This document shows positions 38,484 through 51,000 of a stretch of DNA of 64,000 bases, piece after piece. The stretch is taken from the NCBI GenBank assembly GCA_003864495.1, contig ML133426.1:2976001-3040000 (forward strand). The letters run 5' to 3'. The stretch's first letter is position 1, and each line of letters opens with the position of its first letter. The notes beneath the pieces are model-generated. The model saw only the letters and a program-made list of their open reading frames with translations, was not told where the DNA came from and searched no databases. The position numbers were made by a program, and so were the translations under genes. Origin of the DNA: Nemopilema nomurai. Lineage: Eukaryota > Cnidaria > Scyphozoa > Rhizostomeae > Rhizostomatidae.

Positions 38484-38906
38484 AGTTACGAAATCCCACC
38501 CATTCCAACCAGGTCACATGACCAATTATTTTTTCGCTCATATTATTTTGCGAAAGATGCGTTGCGGTTGGAACAATTAACACGCTACATTTCGCTCCTA
38601 CTAGATAGCCATGGCCTAATCATCATATGGCATAGGCCTAATTATTGACTAGGTTATTCTAGTGATGTTTTGAAAAGGCATATTGACATTTAGGTAATCA
38701 GACCTGTGTAAGAAGGGTTATCATTCTCGAAAAACCTCAGGCAAAAGGTAAAACAGTTCTTGCGCAAACAGGATCATAGCTTCGAAGGCAGCCAAAGCAC
38801 ACAGCGCTATATCTTGAATATTTCTCCGTGCGGATCTCTGTCCGTGCGGATCTCCGATGGTCATTGTATCACGTGACCTGGTTGGAACGGGTGGGATTTC
38901 GTAACT
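38484..38906. mobile_element. 423-bp MITE with ~37-bp terminal inverted repeats
   Basis: The left end agttacgaaatcccaccca and the inverted right end agttacgaaatcccacccg continue together through ttccaaccaggtcac with only a couple of mismatches. The flanks carry near-direct GC-rich copies (gccgcccgcgg on the left, gccgcccgcag on the right) that could be an imperfect target duplication, offset by three bases on the right. No ORF. Superfamily undetermined. Confidence 0.75.
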
Positions 38907-39083
38907 ACCGCCGCCCGCAGGCTAGGCTGCCAAAGTATAATATGTCGCCAAAATGGAGATACCGTCAAGAGAAAATATAACAAGGTGTTTGACTGCGGTG
39001 ACAAAAATCAATTCATGATTAAGATTTGCCTCGCATTCACTATTTAAACCAAATTACTTTTTTAAACTTTTATAAACTGGCTC

Positions 39084-39547
39084 TTAAACCAACCGGCCCA
39101 TAAACCAACCGGCCCATAAACCAACCAGCCCATAAACCAACCGGCCCATAAACCAACCGGCCCATAAACCAACCGGCCCATAAACCAACTGGCCCATAAA
39201 CCAACCAGCCCATAAACCAACCGGCCCATAAACCAACCAGCCCATAAACCAACCGGCCCATAAACCAACCAGCCCATAAACCAACCGGCCCATAAACCAA
39301 CCGGCCCATAAACCAACCAGCCCATAAACCAACCAGCCCATAAACCAACCAGCCCATAAACCAACCGGCCCATAAACCAACCGGCCCATAAACCAACCAG
39401 CCCATAAACCAACCAGCCCATAAACCAACCGGCCCATAAACCAACCAGCCCATAAACCAACCGGCCCATAAACCAACCAGCCCATAAACCAGCCGGCCCA
39501 TAAACCAACCGGCCCATAAACCAACTGGTCCATAAACCAACCGGCCA
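39084..39547 (-). repeat. 16-bp minisatellite, unit taaaccaaccggccca, about 29 copies
   Basis: Because 16 is not a multiple of 3 and the unit has no minus-strand stop, all three minus-strand frames stay open and encode the same 16-residue peptide cycle (GRLVYGPVGLWAGWFM). Units differ almost only at the single CpG: ccgg becomes ccag often and ctgg rarely. I regard the ORFs as by-products of the repeat, not genes. Confidence 0.95.
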
Positions 39548-39959
39548 ATTTTAAAACATGTTGTCTGGACACCTAATGACAATTTGGCATGAAAATTTAC
39601 CTGATGTTATAACTTTGTGACAAAAATGTACACAAAAGTGAGACAAAGAATTGTCTCATGACAAGAGATTAACAGTGAAAGTTGTGTGAAAACGAGTCTT
39701 TTCCAAAATTGAGAAAAAGCAGTTGGTCATTCAAAAGTCATCTTGAAAAAGCAGCTTTGATTGAAAATAACCACTGAAAACCTTTATGAACCTTTATATA
39801 GTAATTATTAGTCACTCTCAGCATGTTTCCAGATCTTGCAGACAAGATACTAAACTTGAGCATTGATCTATTGTGTTGAACAGCATGTTTTCGAATGAAT
39901 CATTTAACATATTCTTGCCCCTTGATTTACAATCATTTTCCTTTGCTTAAAGTATCAAT

Positions 39960-40885
39960 TCATGTTGCTTTCGGGCATTCCATGTGGAATCTTCACACTA
40001 ATGCAACCCATGGTCTTAGAATTTCCTGTTTTTTCTGTCACCAAAAGCTAAGTCAGAGAAAACAACACACACAAAATTTCAGCATTGTTTCTCTTACAGC
40101 CTCCATTTTATTGACACTGAAAAAATGCCAGATTTTTGCCAAATATGCCACACCTGGCTTATCAGCCAATGAGTAGGGCTTTCATTAAGTAGCTGTAAAT
40201 CCCCTACTATTGTGTATATCAGCTTGAAAATACTATCAACTACTGATTTTAAATTGTGGTTTTCAAATATTTCATCAAACATATTTCGCTGTATGTCTTT
40301 GAAATATCCACAATTAATGTACATAAATGGTTAAAAAATATTCAGGTAGCTAGCACTATAGCAAACAAATCTTGCTATGCTCTCAAGGTGCATTTCTTCA
40401 CAATACAATTGCAATTCAAGCATAAACAGAATTTTTTTAGGTTTATACCCCATAAAATTAGAGGAGCTGCAAAAACATAGAATCAAGCATTACCTCCATT
40501 CCAATGACATAACAGACTAGTTCAAAGTAGTTCTCAACCAAGAAAAAGTAAAGATGTTGTTTTATAGTCACTGTGAATAATGCAGTTAGTTGAACCTGTG
40601 ACAATTTGAGTAAATCAATTTAGCAAGGCATGCGCCAATTTGATACCCAGCATATTTCTAGTTTGCTTAGTCATGTAAAACTCTGAGTGGGTCCAGGTGT
40701 GTGGATAAAGTCTTTTGAAAGTCACCTTGACCTTCAGTTGTGAGTTGCTTTTTCTAAGTTAGCTTTATGTAACAAAAAAATCACAAAATTCTAAGACCAC
40801 AAGTGATGTTGGTCAGATGATTTCACATGGAATGAATTTGCATGGATTAATTTCTCTTTCAAGTCTTATGCTTACTGTTATGCTT
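39960..40885 (-). mobile_element. About 0.9-kb inverted-repeat element, copy B
   Basis: Reverse-complement homologue of 23560-24500, with several small indels. Shared features include the ends around cattccatgtg and the internal block with tcatgtaaaactctgagtgg. It lies in intergenic DNA 16 kb away from copy A. Confidence 0.72.
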
Positions 40886-40889
40886 ACTT

Positions 40890-41016
40890 ACAGATCATGG
40901 GCCCTTACTTTTTTGTAAAACAATAGAGCTTTTTTAAACATCTTTCGCTAGAATTGTTAAAATCTCTCTTGCCCCCCCCCCCCACTTTCCAGCCTGCGTC
41001 AGAGCCCATGATCTGT
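40890..41016. repeat. 127-bp palindromic element, 13-bp perfect inverted ends
   Basis: acagatcatgggc at 40890-40902 is the perfect inverse of gcccatgatctgt at 41004-41016. The centre contains a run of 10 or more C. It directly abuts the end of copy B and may be an independent small MITE nested at its edge. Confidence 0.6.
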
Positions 41017-44000
41017 AGTTAATTCTCAAAAGTGGTACCAAGGGATTTTTAGGGAAATTGATCTATTTGTGAAGCATTTCTAGTTTTTTATCAACTACTG
41101 ATTCTTTTGCTACCTAAAAGCAAAAAAGTGTGTCAAAGCATTTTCAGACATAAGCAGGTGTGGCTCCTTATTTCATTACAATTCGAGGTAAGAATTTTAA
41201 GTTGGGCTAGCCCAGCTTTCTGTGGTGAACTTCATCAAATAAAAACTCGAATTGCTGCTCCATTTGAATATAGTCGGTATTACATGAGAAATACACGCAT
41301 AACGTAGAGACTGTGCGCGTAGGGACAAATATTGCGCGCGGAATTTCCAAGAAAACCTTTTGGGTCAAATTTCCTGCAAAAAGGTTATATTTAATCATTT
41401 TAATTGGGCATGACACAAATATCAAAAAACAACTTAAAAGCTATAATTTTCTAGATAGTATTCTAGATAATAGTTTGATTTGATAAACTCAACATTAAAG
41501 TTGTTGTTGTTAAAATTTGATACTCAAAATCCGGATGGCTCAACAACCTGAAGCAGCAGATTAAAAAATTGCACAAGAGCTACAAGAAAGTTATAAAAAT
41601 ATGTTGGAAGATATTTAACCTGAATGAAAAACTTCTTGCGGATCATTATTACAAGGTATTGTGATTTGAATCCGTTGACGTCAACGACAGTAAGTTTTCC
41701 TTTCGTACATTTTTTTGAATTACCCGATTGCCTCTAATACATGCAGCCTCTGATGCAAACAACACCGATGCTTTTCTGTTTTGAACAGCGGTAGAGAATT
41801 ATCTTTGGCACAGGTAGGTTGAAGTTCTCCACTTAAAATTACAAGAGAGTTTTTTTTATTTGTTAGTCCAGGTTTTATTTATTGGGATGGGGACTGCTAG
41901 AGCATTTTGATCTGGAGGATCGTAGACGACACACAGAAAGGAAGCTCGTCGGTAGCATGCTAGCAGTGGTCTGATTAATAAACATTCATGGGTCATGGTG
42001 TAGATAATTTGATGTTGAATTACTCATAAAGGGGCGCGTTTTGTGGCATTGGAAACCTACAAATCAATGACGTTATCTATCGGTGCTACTTTGTTTCCAT
42101 TTCCTTGCAAATATATGCTTATCTTCTTTTAAATACATTCTAAATGCTATAAGACAAAAAGTATACTGTCTTTAAGAACCTTACTTATATGATTCTATCT
42201 GATGAAAATTTCATTAGTAGCAAATTGCTTGAGGTATTAAATCAAGATTATCAGCTGCTTTTCAGTGGCGAAGATGGATCTGTAGACTTGGTCATGCAAA
42301 TATAATAGCCAACATGGCTGGAGGCCATGAACCCCCTAGGATAGTCAAGGAAAATTTTGATATTTTCATTATGAAAATACCCACAAATACAACAAGATAT
42401 TGTCAAAACTTTCAAATACCAGTACCAAATGTTACTATATACCATTTGATAGAAAAACATACAACTATGGATTAACTATATAGGCATATGATATTACTTG
42501 CAAATAATTGCCAATGCAAATTGGTTTTTCTGCCACATGTCAAGGGTTTGCCTTATGCTTGAGTTTCCATTTCAGGCAGAAGAAACTCCACCAGTTCTTT
42601 GGCAATAAAAGTAAGCAACCAGATGATAATTTTTGATTATATTACAGCAAAAGCTAGAGGTTCCAAAAACATATACTTTAACAAATGTGCCAAACCAAAG
42701 GATCCTTAAAATGTGGACCCAAAGAATTATTTAATCAGCAACACGTTATAATCAGAAAACTGTTATTTTTTGCTACTTAGCATCCAAGGTAGCATTTAGA
42801 AATGGAGAAACTAATATGCTCATCAACAGTGACCTCACCTTATGGCTTCTATGCAGTTTTTAAAGGCTGGCAAGAATTAAAGCCAAACTACCAGCAATGA
42901 GTGTTAAGGTAGTTCCCTAAGAAAGGTTTTGGTGCGCATCTTGAAAAAGCAACAAGTTATGATGAATAAAGTAGTTTTCTGTCTCAAAATATTTTTTTGA
43001 TCAATAACAAGTTAAAATGAAAATATGGTTCTTATCTCGTTCTTAAGACATTTCTTTGATCAGCTACAAGTTAAAATAAAAATAGTTCTCATCTCTGTCT
43101 TGATATATTTATTTGATCAGCAACTAGTTATATTACAAAGATAGTTAAAATCCTCTTTTCAAAATAGTTCTTTGAACAAGAAAGATAGTTCTTTGATCAA
43201 AATAGTTCTTTGATCAACAAAGTATAATAAAAAGATAATTCAAGTCCCTTTTTCAAGAAGATAGTTTTTTGATCGGGCAATTCTGCTGGATTATAAGTTT
43301 CAGCTCAGTCACACTTCTTGGAGAAAAGGATTTCATGATCAAATGAGACACTATGTCACAATCACTAATAAATTCATGTGCATGAAACTGAGCCATTGTT
43401 GTCAATAACAAAGATAAACATGGTTCCGTGGATAGTATTTTGTTGAACTTCAGTCGGACACACTAAGTCATGGAAACTTATGAAAGTGACACAACATTGA
43501 AAAATCATGCTAATCATAGTGTTTTCCGAATTCTTTTTATTGCTACCCATGGGTTCCCATTACCAAACATCAGGTTTTAGTCAGGCACATTTCAAAAGCA
43601 CACAAATAAATTGGGATCCCTGTGATACACACACCACATACAGTTGAAGTGATCACATGAACATCTGCTGTTCACAACATTGATTGGATAGCAAAGAGTT
43701 TCTATTTTTAGGTGCCCCAGTCCCCTGAGCAAAGTTGCATTTCAACTCTGTTGATTTACTTTAAAAACATATTATCAAAATCTTTAGTAAGGCTTGGCAT
43801 GATCTGCATGACCTCTAGCTTTGCCACTGTAGCCTGCGCGCAGGCTATGTCACTGCTGCTTGTATGACAGATTTTTTATGGGCCCTTTGTTAGTCTCTTT
43901 AACATCTTTAGTCCAGAGGCAAGAAGAGGAACATTACCACCTGATGTGGCAATTTATCAGACCAGCTTTTCAGACTCAATTTTTAACGTACATTATGAAA

Positions 44001-44461
44001 CCTGATGTTGCTTTGGCGTCCAAGGGGCGTTTTCCAAACAAAAGGGTTCGGAGTCCAAAAAACATGCAATGTGGTCTAATTTGACTATTTTCTGATCACA
44101 CTTCGAAAGTTGGTAAATTTTGTTACCATCTGATGTAATCTTTCGTTAAAATTTCACTTCATGCTGAAATTTTGGGAAGGCAGAAAGTTGTGTAGATGAA
44201 GCAATAGACTAATTTGAGTAAAGTGGACTCTTATTGGCAACATAGTTCAAAGAAAAGGAGTCCATTGATGGAGACCAAGCTCATACTTATTATCCTGCCC
44301 CGCTGCCTACTGCATTAAAATAAATCATACCTGCTGAAGAATCACCAGTTAATGCCAGCTGCTACATAATAGATCTGGCAGCAACATCGAGTAGTATGGT
44401 AAGCATTCCTTGTACATTCAGAGAGATTTCCTGGAAAATAACCACTCAAGCAGCCACAAAA
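41017..44461. other. No gene recognised; contains a degenerate minisatellite
   Basis: Only short unsupported ORFs were seen. 42720-43280 carries a diverged tandem structure described separately. Confidence 0.4.
42950..43280 (+). repeat. Degenerate minisatellite, unit about 65 bp
   Basis: The motif ttctttgatcaacaagttaaaataaaaatagtt recurs in diverged form about five to seven times (gatcaataacaagtt, gatcagctacaagtt, gatcagcaactagtt, gatcaacaaagtat), with shortened copies in the middle. An outlying copy lies near 42730. It is an old array. Confidence 0.65.
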
Positions 44462-45300
44462 ATATATGTTGTCTGTGATTCGTATTCTGCCAGATCAATA
44501 TAAGGCGCAAAAAAGGACTTGCAAGGACATAGTGATGAATTTTTCATACGAAATGCAGATATTAGAATACCAGCAAACCTCGAAAATTCTATGAGCAATG
44601 GCAGAAACAAAGAAAGGCTTTTCGATCTAATCGAACACGTTTGGATTAAAGATGCTAGTAGTCTTGACAATAAGGTAATTTAGTTTGCAAGAGTACATTC
44701 TTATGTTAAGGTAAACCGCAAAAGGGTAATTCAGGTAGAGGATGCCCTAAGGATGAATAATGGACAGGAGACAGTTTGCATTGTGCGCTCTAGTTCTGGA
44801 TATGTTGATGTTCCTGTTATATTTTTATCCTGCGAAGCTAAAAACGTGCATATCATCGTTGATAACGGAACCGGAATTATCCGGAGACTACTGGATTTAA
44901 ATGCACGTGCGCCATGCGTCTTACAGGAGCAAGCGCTCTTTGGCCTGCATGAATTTTCAGGGAATGATTACATACCATCTTTCTTGCAAAAAGAAAAGCC
45001 GGCGTTTTGGAAGCTCGTGACAGGTGACGAAGAATTCGAACAAATATTCGTAGAGCAAAATTGTGCAAATGGTAGTTTGTTACTTGGCTTGGAAAGGTTT
45101 GTTTGCACACTGTACGAAGATGTGCTTTTTTCTGGCGCACCTTCGAAAAACACATAAAGCGTACAAGCTTTGAAGCATGGATAAAGAGACAAGCTTCGCA
45201 AAACATACTCAATACAGAGGAACCAGACAATCACGGGTGGTTAGACAATTTGTCAACTGATTGGTTGACAGAGCGGAGGTATTGTTTGCAAGCGAAGTAA
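44462..45300 (+). pseudogene. Decayed member of a multi-copy invertebrate gene family (possibly PIN/FEN1-like, TE-associated)
   Basis: Three pieces in family order. (1) 44462-44676 reads IYVVCDSYSARSI, a TAA at 44501, then a segment ending RLFDLIEHVWIKD. (2) 44735-45140 reads VCIVRSSSGYVDVPVIFL, VDNGTG, ALFGLHEFSGNDYIPSFLQK and LERFVCTLYED. (3) After a frame change, 45132-45270 reads HIKRTSFEAWIKRQ and DNHGWLDNL. These correspond to the DxY, S-G-D-x-D, FxAFTGxDxxSxF and HGW blocks of a large uncharacterised family abundant in cnidarian and other invertebrate genomes; a PIN/FEN1-like nuclease fold is my inference from the acidic motifs. The third expected Asp (SGDVD) is Tyr here. A phase-0 GT-AG intron at 44677-44734 is plausible. 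The stop and the frameshift argue for a pseudogene. Confidence 0.6.
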
Positions 45301-46060
45301 TGGAAAGCGAATCAGAAATAGAATGAATAATAATAATAGTGAAGTTCCCCCTTCCCTTTACCTGTCGCCCCCCTAACTGCTCCCTCTGCCTCGGCCTCCC
45401 TCGCAATCCTGCGTCCATTATCACGGTTGCAAATGAAAATGGTCACTTGGCATTTGAGCTTTTAGACTCATCACTGACAAAAAGATGATGGTATATGAAT
45501 GGTTTTTGCTATCAAATAGTTTGAAAATAGTTACTAATTGATAAATTTTCATTTGATTCTTAAACTGCTGTGTCATGTCTTTTGCATAGATGAGAAAGTT
45601 TGCTGCAAGTGGATATTCCAAGGATTTTCATTGAGCCATAAGAATCATGCAAGTAACCCAATTGTAGGATTAATCAGGAAAAGTTCCTGGAAATCAAAAT
45701 CAAGCATCTAGCTATCCTGGAAGGAAAGATACACTACTGATTTGCACTAATTTGTTTGCTTTAATTCAAAGTAGACTTGGAAATTGGGATTGGTGTGAGA
45801 TCTTTAGATAAAGTTGTTTAGAAAATTCTATTCATAATACATTTTAATGAAAATGTTTAAATTGCAATAGGTTGGGTGTCTTCCAGATTTCAAAGAGTCT
45901 TTTGGGCCTTTGGGCATGCATTTTGTAAAATTTCCTTGGACATACCTCTAGACCTTTCTCGCAATAAACAGGAACATCTCTTCAAGGCTGGCTTCTCTGA
46001 TAAACTAGGGTGCCTAATTGGGGTTATTCAGCTACTGCTGCACACTTGAGGATTGTTCTT
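45301..46060. other. No gene recognised
   Basis: AT-rich flank between the decayed gene and the 14-bp array. Nothing supported beyond short ORFs. Confidence 0.4.
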
Positions 46061-47283
46061 CATGCTTCCTCCTACATGCTTCCTCCTACATGCTTCCTCC
46101 TACATGCTTCCTCCTACATGCTTCCTCCTACATGCTTCCTCCTACATGCTTCCTCCTACATGCTTCCTCCTACATGCTTCCTCCTACATGCTTCCTCCTA
46201 CATGCTTCCTCCTACATGCTTCCTCCTACATGCTTCCTCCTACATGCTTCCTCCTACATGCTTCCTCCTACATGCTTCCTCCTACATGCTTCCTCCTACA
46301 TGCTTCCTCCTACATGCTTCCTCCTACATGCTTCCTCCTACATGCTTCCTCCTACATGCTTCCTCCTACATGCTTCCTCCTACATGCTTCCTCCTACATG
46401 CTTCCTCCTACATGCTTCCTCCTACATGCTTCCTCCTACATGCTTCCTCCTACATGCTTCCTCCTACATGCTTCCTCCTACATGCTTCCTCCTACATGCT
46501 TCCTCCTACATGCTTCCTCCTACATGCTTCCTCCTACATGCTTCCTCCTACATGCTTCCTCCTACATGCTTCCTCCTACATGCTTCCTCCTACATGCTTC
46601 CTCCTACATGCTTCCTCCTACATGCTTCCTCCTACATGCTTCCTCCTACATGCTTCCTCCTACATGCTTCCTCCTACATGCTTCCTCCTACATGCTTCCT
46701 CCTACATGCTTCCTCCTACATGCTTCCTCCTACATGCTTCCTCCTACATGCTTCCTCCTACATGCTTCCTCCTACATGCTTCCTCCTACATGCTTCCTCC
46801 TACATGCTTCCTCCTACATGCTTCCTCCTACATGCTTCCTCCTACATGCTTCCTCCTACATGCTTCCTCCTACATGCTTTCTCCTACATGCTTCCTCCTA
46901 CATGCTTCCTCCTACATGCTTCCTCCTACATGCTTCCTCCTACATGCTTCCTCCTACATGCTTCCTCCTACATGCTTCCTCCTACATGCTTCCTCCTACA
47001 TGCTTCCTCCTACATGCTTCCTCCTACATGCTTCCTCCTACATGCTTCCTCCTACATGCTTCCTCCTACATGCTTCCTCCTACATGCTTCCTCCTACATG
47101 CTTCCTCCTACATGCTTCCTCACATGCTTCCTCCTACATGCTTCCTCCTACATGCTTCCTCCTACATGCTTCCTCCTACATGCTTCCTCCTACATGCTTC
47201 CTCCTACATGCTTCCTCCTACATGCTTCCTCCTACATGCTTCCTCCTACATGCTTCCTCCTACATGCTTCCTCCTACATGCTT
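46061..47283 (+). repeat. 14-bp minisatellite, unit catgcttcctccta, about 87 copies
   Basis: Almost perfectly homogeneous over 1.2 kb: one C-to-T change at 46880 and one unit two bases short near 47121. Unit length 14 with no stop leaves all three plus-strand frames open (434-462 codons), each cycling the 14-residue peptide MLPPTCFLLHASSY. This is not evidence of a gene. The unit is strand-biased, pyrimidine-rich on the plus strand. The array is 0.8 kb upstream of the MEMO1 start. Confidence 0.97.
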
Positions 47284-48074
47284 ACAGATCTTTTATACTA
47301 CATCTATCCACTCAGCTTCTGAGATTATCTTGGAACTCATGTATTATAATGCAAGGCGGTTGAAATGTTTAGCTTTGCTAAGGAAGATTGATAATTAGAT
47401 ATTACGTCAAAGTCCTCTGATCATGCCAAGCATAATATTTGTAATTATACAGTTACAAAAGTATTGCAGCTATGTAGCTGTTTTGAAAATTGAACCTGTT
47501 TAGTGAATCAACCTGTACCACTGGTACCACATACAGAAGTGGAAGAAGCATTGGAACCTGGGAACTCAGTTCTTAGAAATATTTTGAGACTAAACTATTA
47601 GCAGAAAGTTTTACAGAAATTTTTCAAGTGTTTACGTAAATACGAAAATCTGGCGACATTGCCTGTGAGCAGCTTAGGCACGGGAATGTTGGTCAGTCTC
47701 TTTTCAGTGGAAAGAAAATAGATGTTTTAAACCATATTTGAGTTGCCAAAGTGGTTCAAGGCAATAAAACTTTAAATATAGGCAAAAAGAGAAAGTTTAT
47801 TTGTCTACCACTAAACATTTTGCAGAAAGTTGTGAGCCAGGTACTTAGGTTCCCAGAAAGAAGAAATTTTTTTCCACTTCTGACAGAATGCATTCGTTTT
47901 TAAAGTCATGTCATTTTTTGCTACAATTTACAAGGGTCCAAAATTGTTGTTGGTTAGGCAATTTATTTTTATTTCTTAGATCATAGTGATTTTCAAGCTT
48001 GAAATATTTTATGTATGTTTTGTAGACTTATCGTTTCAAGAAAAGGTACTTTGAAGTGTAGCCTTCCTTACGGT
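47284..48074 (+). other. Upstream region of MEMO1
   Basis: It should contain the MEMO1 promoter and 5' UTR. No core promoter element is certain. No other coding signal was seen. Confidence 0.35.
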
Positions 48075-51000
48075 ATGTCAAAGCGACTGGCGACACACGC
48101 GGGGACGTGGTACAGCGCAGACAGTAAGTTGTTCCATAAATAGTGGAGCAAAAACAATGCTCTTAGCATTGCATCGGGATTGGAACAGAACCAATGTTCT
48201 CCAATGCACAATTTTCACATATTTAAATCATTATGTTTGTGGTTCTATGAAAAAGCGTTCTTTTAAAGATATCAATAGGGATTCAAACGGAAAGTGAGCC
48301 ATTCAGGCTAAAAGCTCTTTCCGATCCTGGAAGCGTATTCAAATGGTTTACGTTCAGTATTATCTGAGTTTATAGTGTCATTTCAGTATTAAAGGTCATT
48401 ATGTAAGGTCGTTTCAGTATTAAAGGTCATTATGTAAGGTCATTATATGATGTTTTGATTCGATCACACGACTTATTCATTTTAAATTGCAAGTTGCAGC
48501 CGGACATTGTTATACTAGAACTTTTATTTTCTTTTCTAATTTTTCAGAATCAACTTTGGAGGGACAGCTAGAAACCTGGCTATCAAAAACTCACAAGGAA
48601 AGTGGCCTTGCTAGAGCTATTATCTCACCGTAAGTTTCATTTTTACTTTTGATTTTTTTAAAAAAGACTGCTAAATGAGGTTTTTTCCGATTAACTTCAA
48701 TGTTGAGCTAAATAGCAAGGTTTTGGTTCTCACAAAAGGAACAAATTCGAGAAAAAACACTCTTTAATGTCGACTGATTCTCTTCATTTACCACAGGCTT
48801 CGTACACTACAATCGATAACCACTCAATTCCTAACCACGTTTTTCTATGCTGCTTCGCAGAATAAGACATTCTGCGACACCCACCCCCCTCCTGATTTCC
48901 ATTCGGAGTAAAAAACGCAGTAGCCCAACGCAACACGCGAGACTTCCCGCACAGACCACACAGATTCCAGATTCAATCCTTCATCACACGCGCTCTTCAC
49001 CCCAATTGGAAATAGCTTTCGGAGCGGTCTGGATAAAATGAGATTTCATTTTTTGCCATTGAGTGTTAGCCATGCTCTCGTGAATTACCATCGTTACCTT
49101 TAATCAGTTCCTGCACAACAGCCAGCTTCCAGTCAATTCTCTCCCTTGTTTCATCTCCTAAAGAACAACATCTCCAACATTTACAGAAACATAACCATTC
49201 CTATAACGATGATGTTCTTGGAGGTTCACAAGATATTCTCTCCTCTATCCAGACCAAAAGTAAATGATTGTCTCGCATAAAAAATTGTACCTTTTCCCCA
49301 GATCCCTTTCAAGGAATTCTACTTCGTCTATCGGATGTGGAAGAGATTTTATATTTCTACAAGAAAGTAAGTCAGACGGGCTAAAAATCTCCCGTTTAAT
49401 CCACGTCGTACATATGTTGAAAGTCTTGCGTTCAATATACACGCAATCTCGACTTCAGGCACCTTTTTAACCCACTCAACCCAATGACCCAATCACCTAA
49501 TCAACCCAATCAAGGATGTATTTCCAATCTAACATCAATTCAACTTTTCTTCCTCCAATTCTTCATGTTCCACTGCATGTTGACACATTTTCTCCAAATT
49601 CTTCCAAGCGACTTACAGATTTTCGCATTGTCCAATATCATCAGTAAATAAATTTGTTTTCTCACTGTAAATGTTCGGAAGCGTCTTATAAAGGCAGGCA
49701 CTCCTTTATAAATCTCTTATAGGGCATGACTTGCGGATCAACTTCCGAATTGACTACCTTCCCCTTGGTACCCAAAACCGCGTGTGGAGCTAAGTTAGGC
49801 TCGGTTTCGAAGTGATCTTTCTGCTTCTTTCACTGCCCTCGCCGAGGCCTGCGCTTTTAAGTGACGTTGACGCGTTTTGTCTTGAAATTTCGGCGACACA
49901 GTCAGTTTCCGTACTTTACTTTTCGTCAGGAGAACTATCGTCACTTTTATAAGTGTATCTAGAAGTTTTATGCTCATAAAATTATTTTCCATAAATTTCA
50001 TTTTCTCCGTTATCGAAATCACGCTGGTATTTCGCCGCCATGTTTTCAATTCAATCAAGGATTTTTGTGCGGTGAGAAAGTGCTAAGTACGCATGCCCAT
50101 CATTACTAGGCATAAACAATTCACGGACCAAGACCTAGATCGATTGAATTTGACTCGACAAAAAATCCGTCGTCTAAACCTGCGTCACACTTGCGTCAGA
50201 TAATCTAACAGAACATCATAAACATGAGTCAAGTTTGAAACAAATTTTATAGTTAGATTTAGACGATGGATTTGTCAAGGATTTATCATGGATGTAATTG
50301 ATAGATTGAGTTTGACTCGACACGAATTCGACACAAGTGCGACGTCTAAACTGAGCCTTAGCGTTGCTTCAACTCTACTGTTGTGAACGCTTTCATGAAC
50401 ATGCTCAAAATCACGAGTCTATGGTCTATTGGTAGCAAAATTAGACTCTCAGTTCCATCTAAAAGATCTGACCTATTCAGTCTCTTGACTCTCAAATCTC
50501 TAGTAAACTGCTTATAATTCTTTGCTCACTCAAATGTTTTTGTGCTCAGTTATCCATAGTGAATCGGCTTTACCTTTCCCACAATTGTGCCTCCTTGCTT
50601 TACAGTATTCAACAAATGTTGAAGAGGGGACTGAAGTGATCTCTATCAACTACTGCAGAAATACTTGGTATTTGTTTCCACTCTTCCCGGTCTTGAATCC
50701 AATGTAGGACTGTCATACTGTGTGACCAGAAAAGGGGATTTGTGATCTTACTTAATACGTGATGCTACAGCCAATTTTATAATTTTTATCAACTGCGCTA
50801 AGATTCCATCAGTCAACAATTTGAGGCGAGAAATTGTCATACTCTTTTGTGGGGCAATCCATGTCTTACTGCCAAGCAAGGAAGTCCCTTTGCCATTCTC
50901 TGTTTGACTCACATCTTCCCTTCTGCCTCAAACGCATTTCTTCTGTAAGCCCCTTGTCGTTTGTTAGCCACACCTAAATTCAACACTTGCAATTCTTTTC

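Noticed and set aside
39062..39582. Three overlapping minus-strand ORFs of 151-170 codons
   Set aside because: By-product of a 16-bp repeat that is open in every minus frame; all encode the same peptide cycle.
41534..41660. Possible short coding segment starting MAQQPEAAD on the plus strand
   Set aside because: Interrupted by several stops within 35 codons and without a recognised homologue.
46010..47398. ORFs of 434-462 codons on the plus strand, the longest in the window
   Set aside because: They are entirely produced by the 14-bp tandem repeat, which has no stop in any plus frame. No domain, splice context or codon bias supports a gene.
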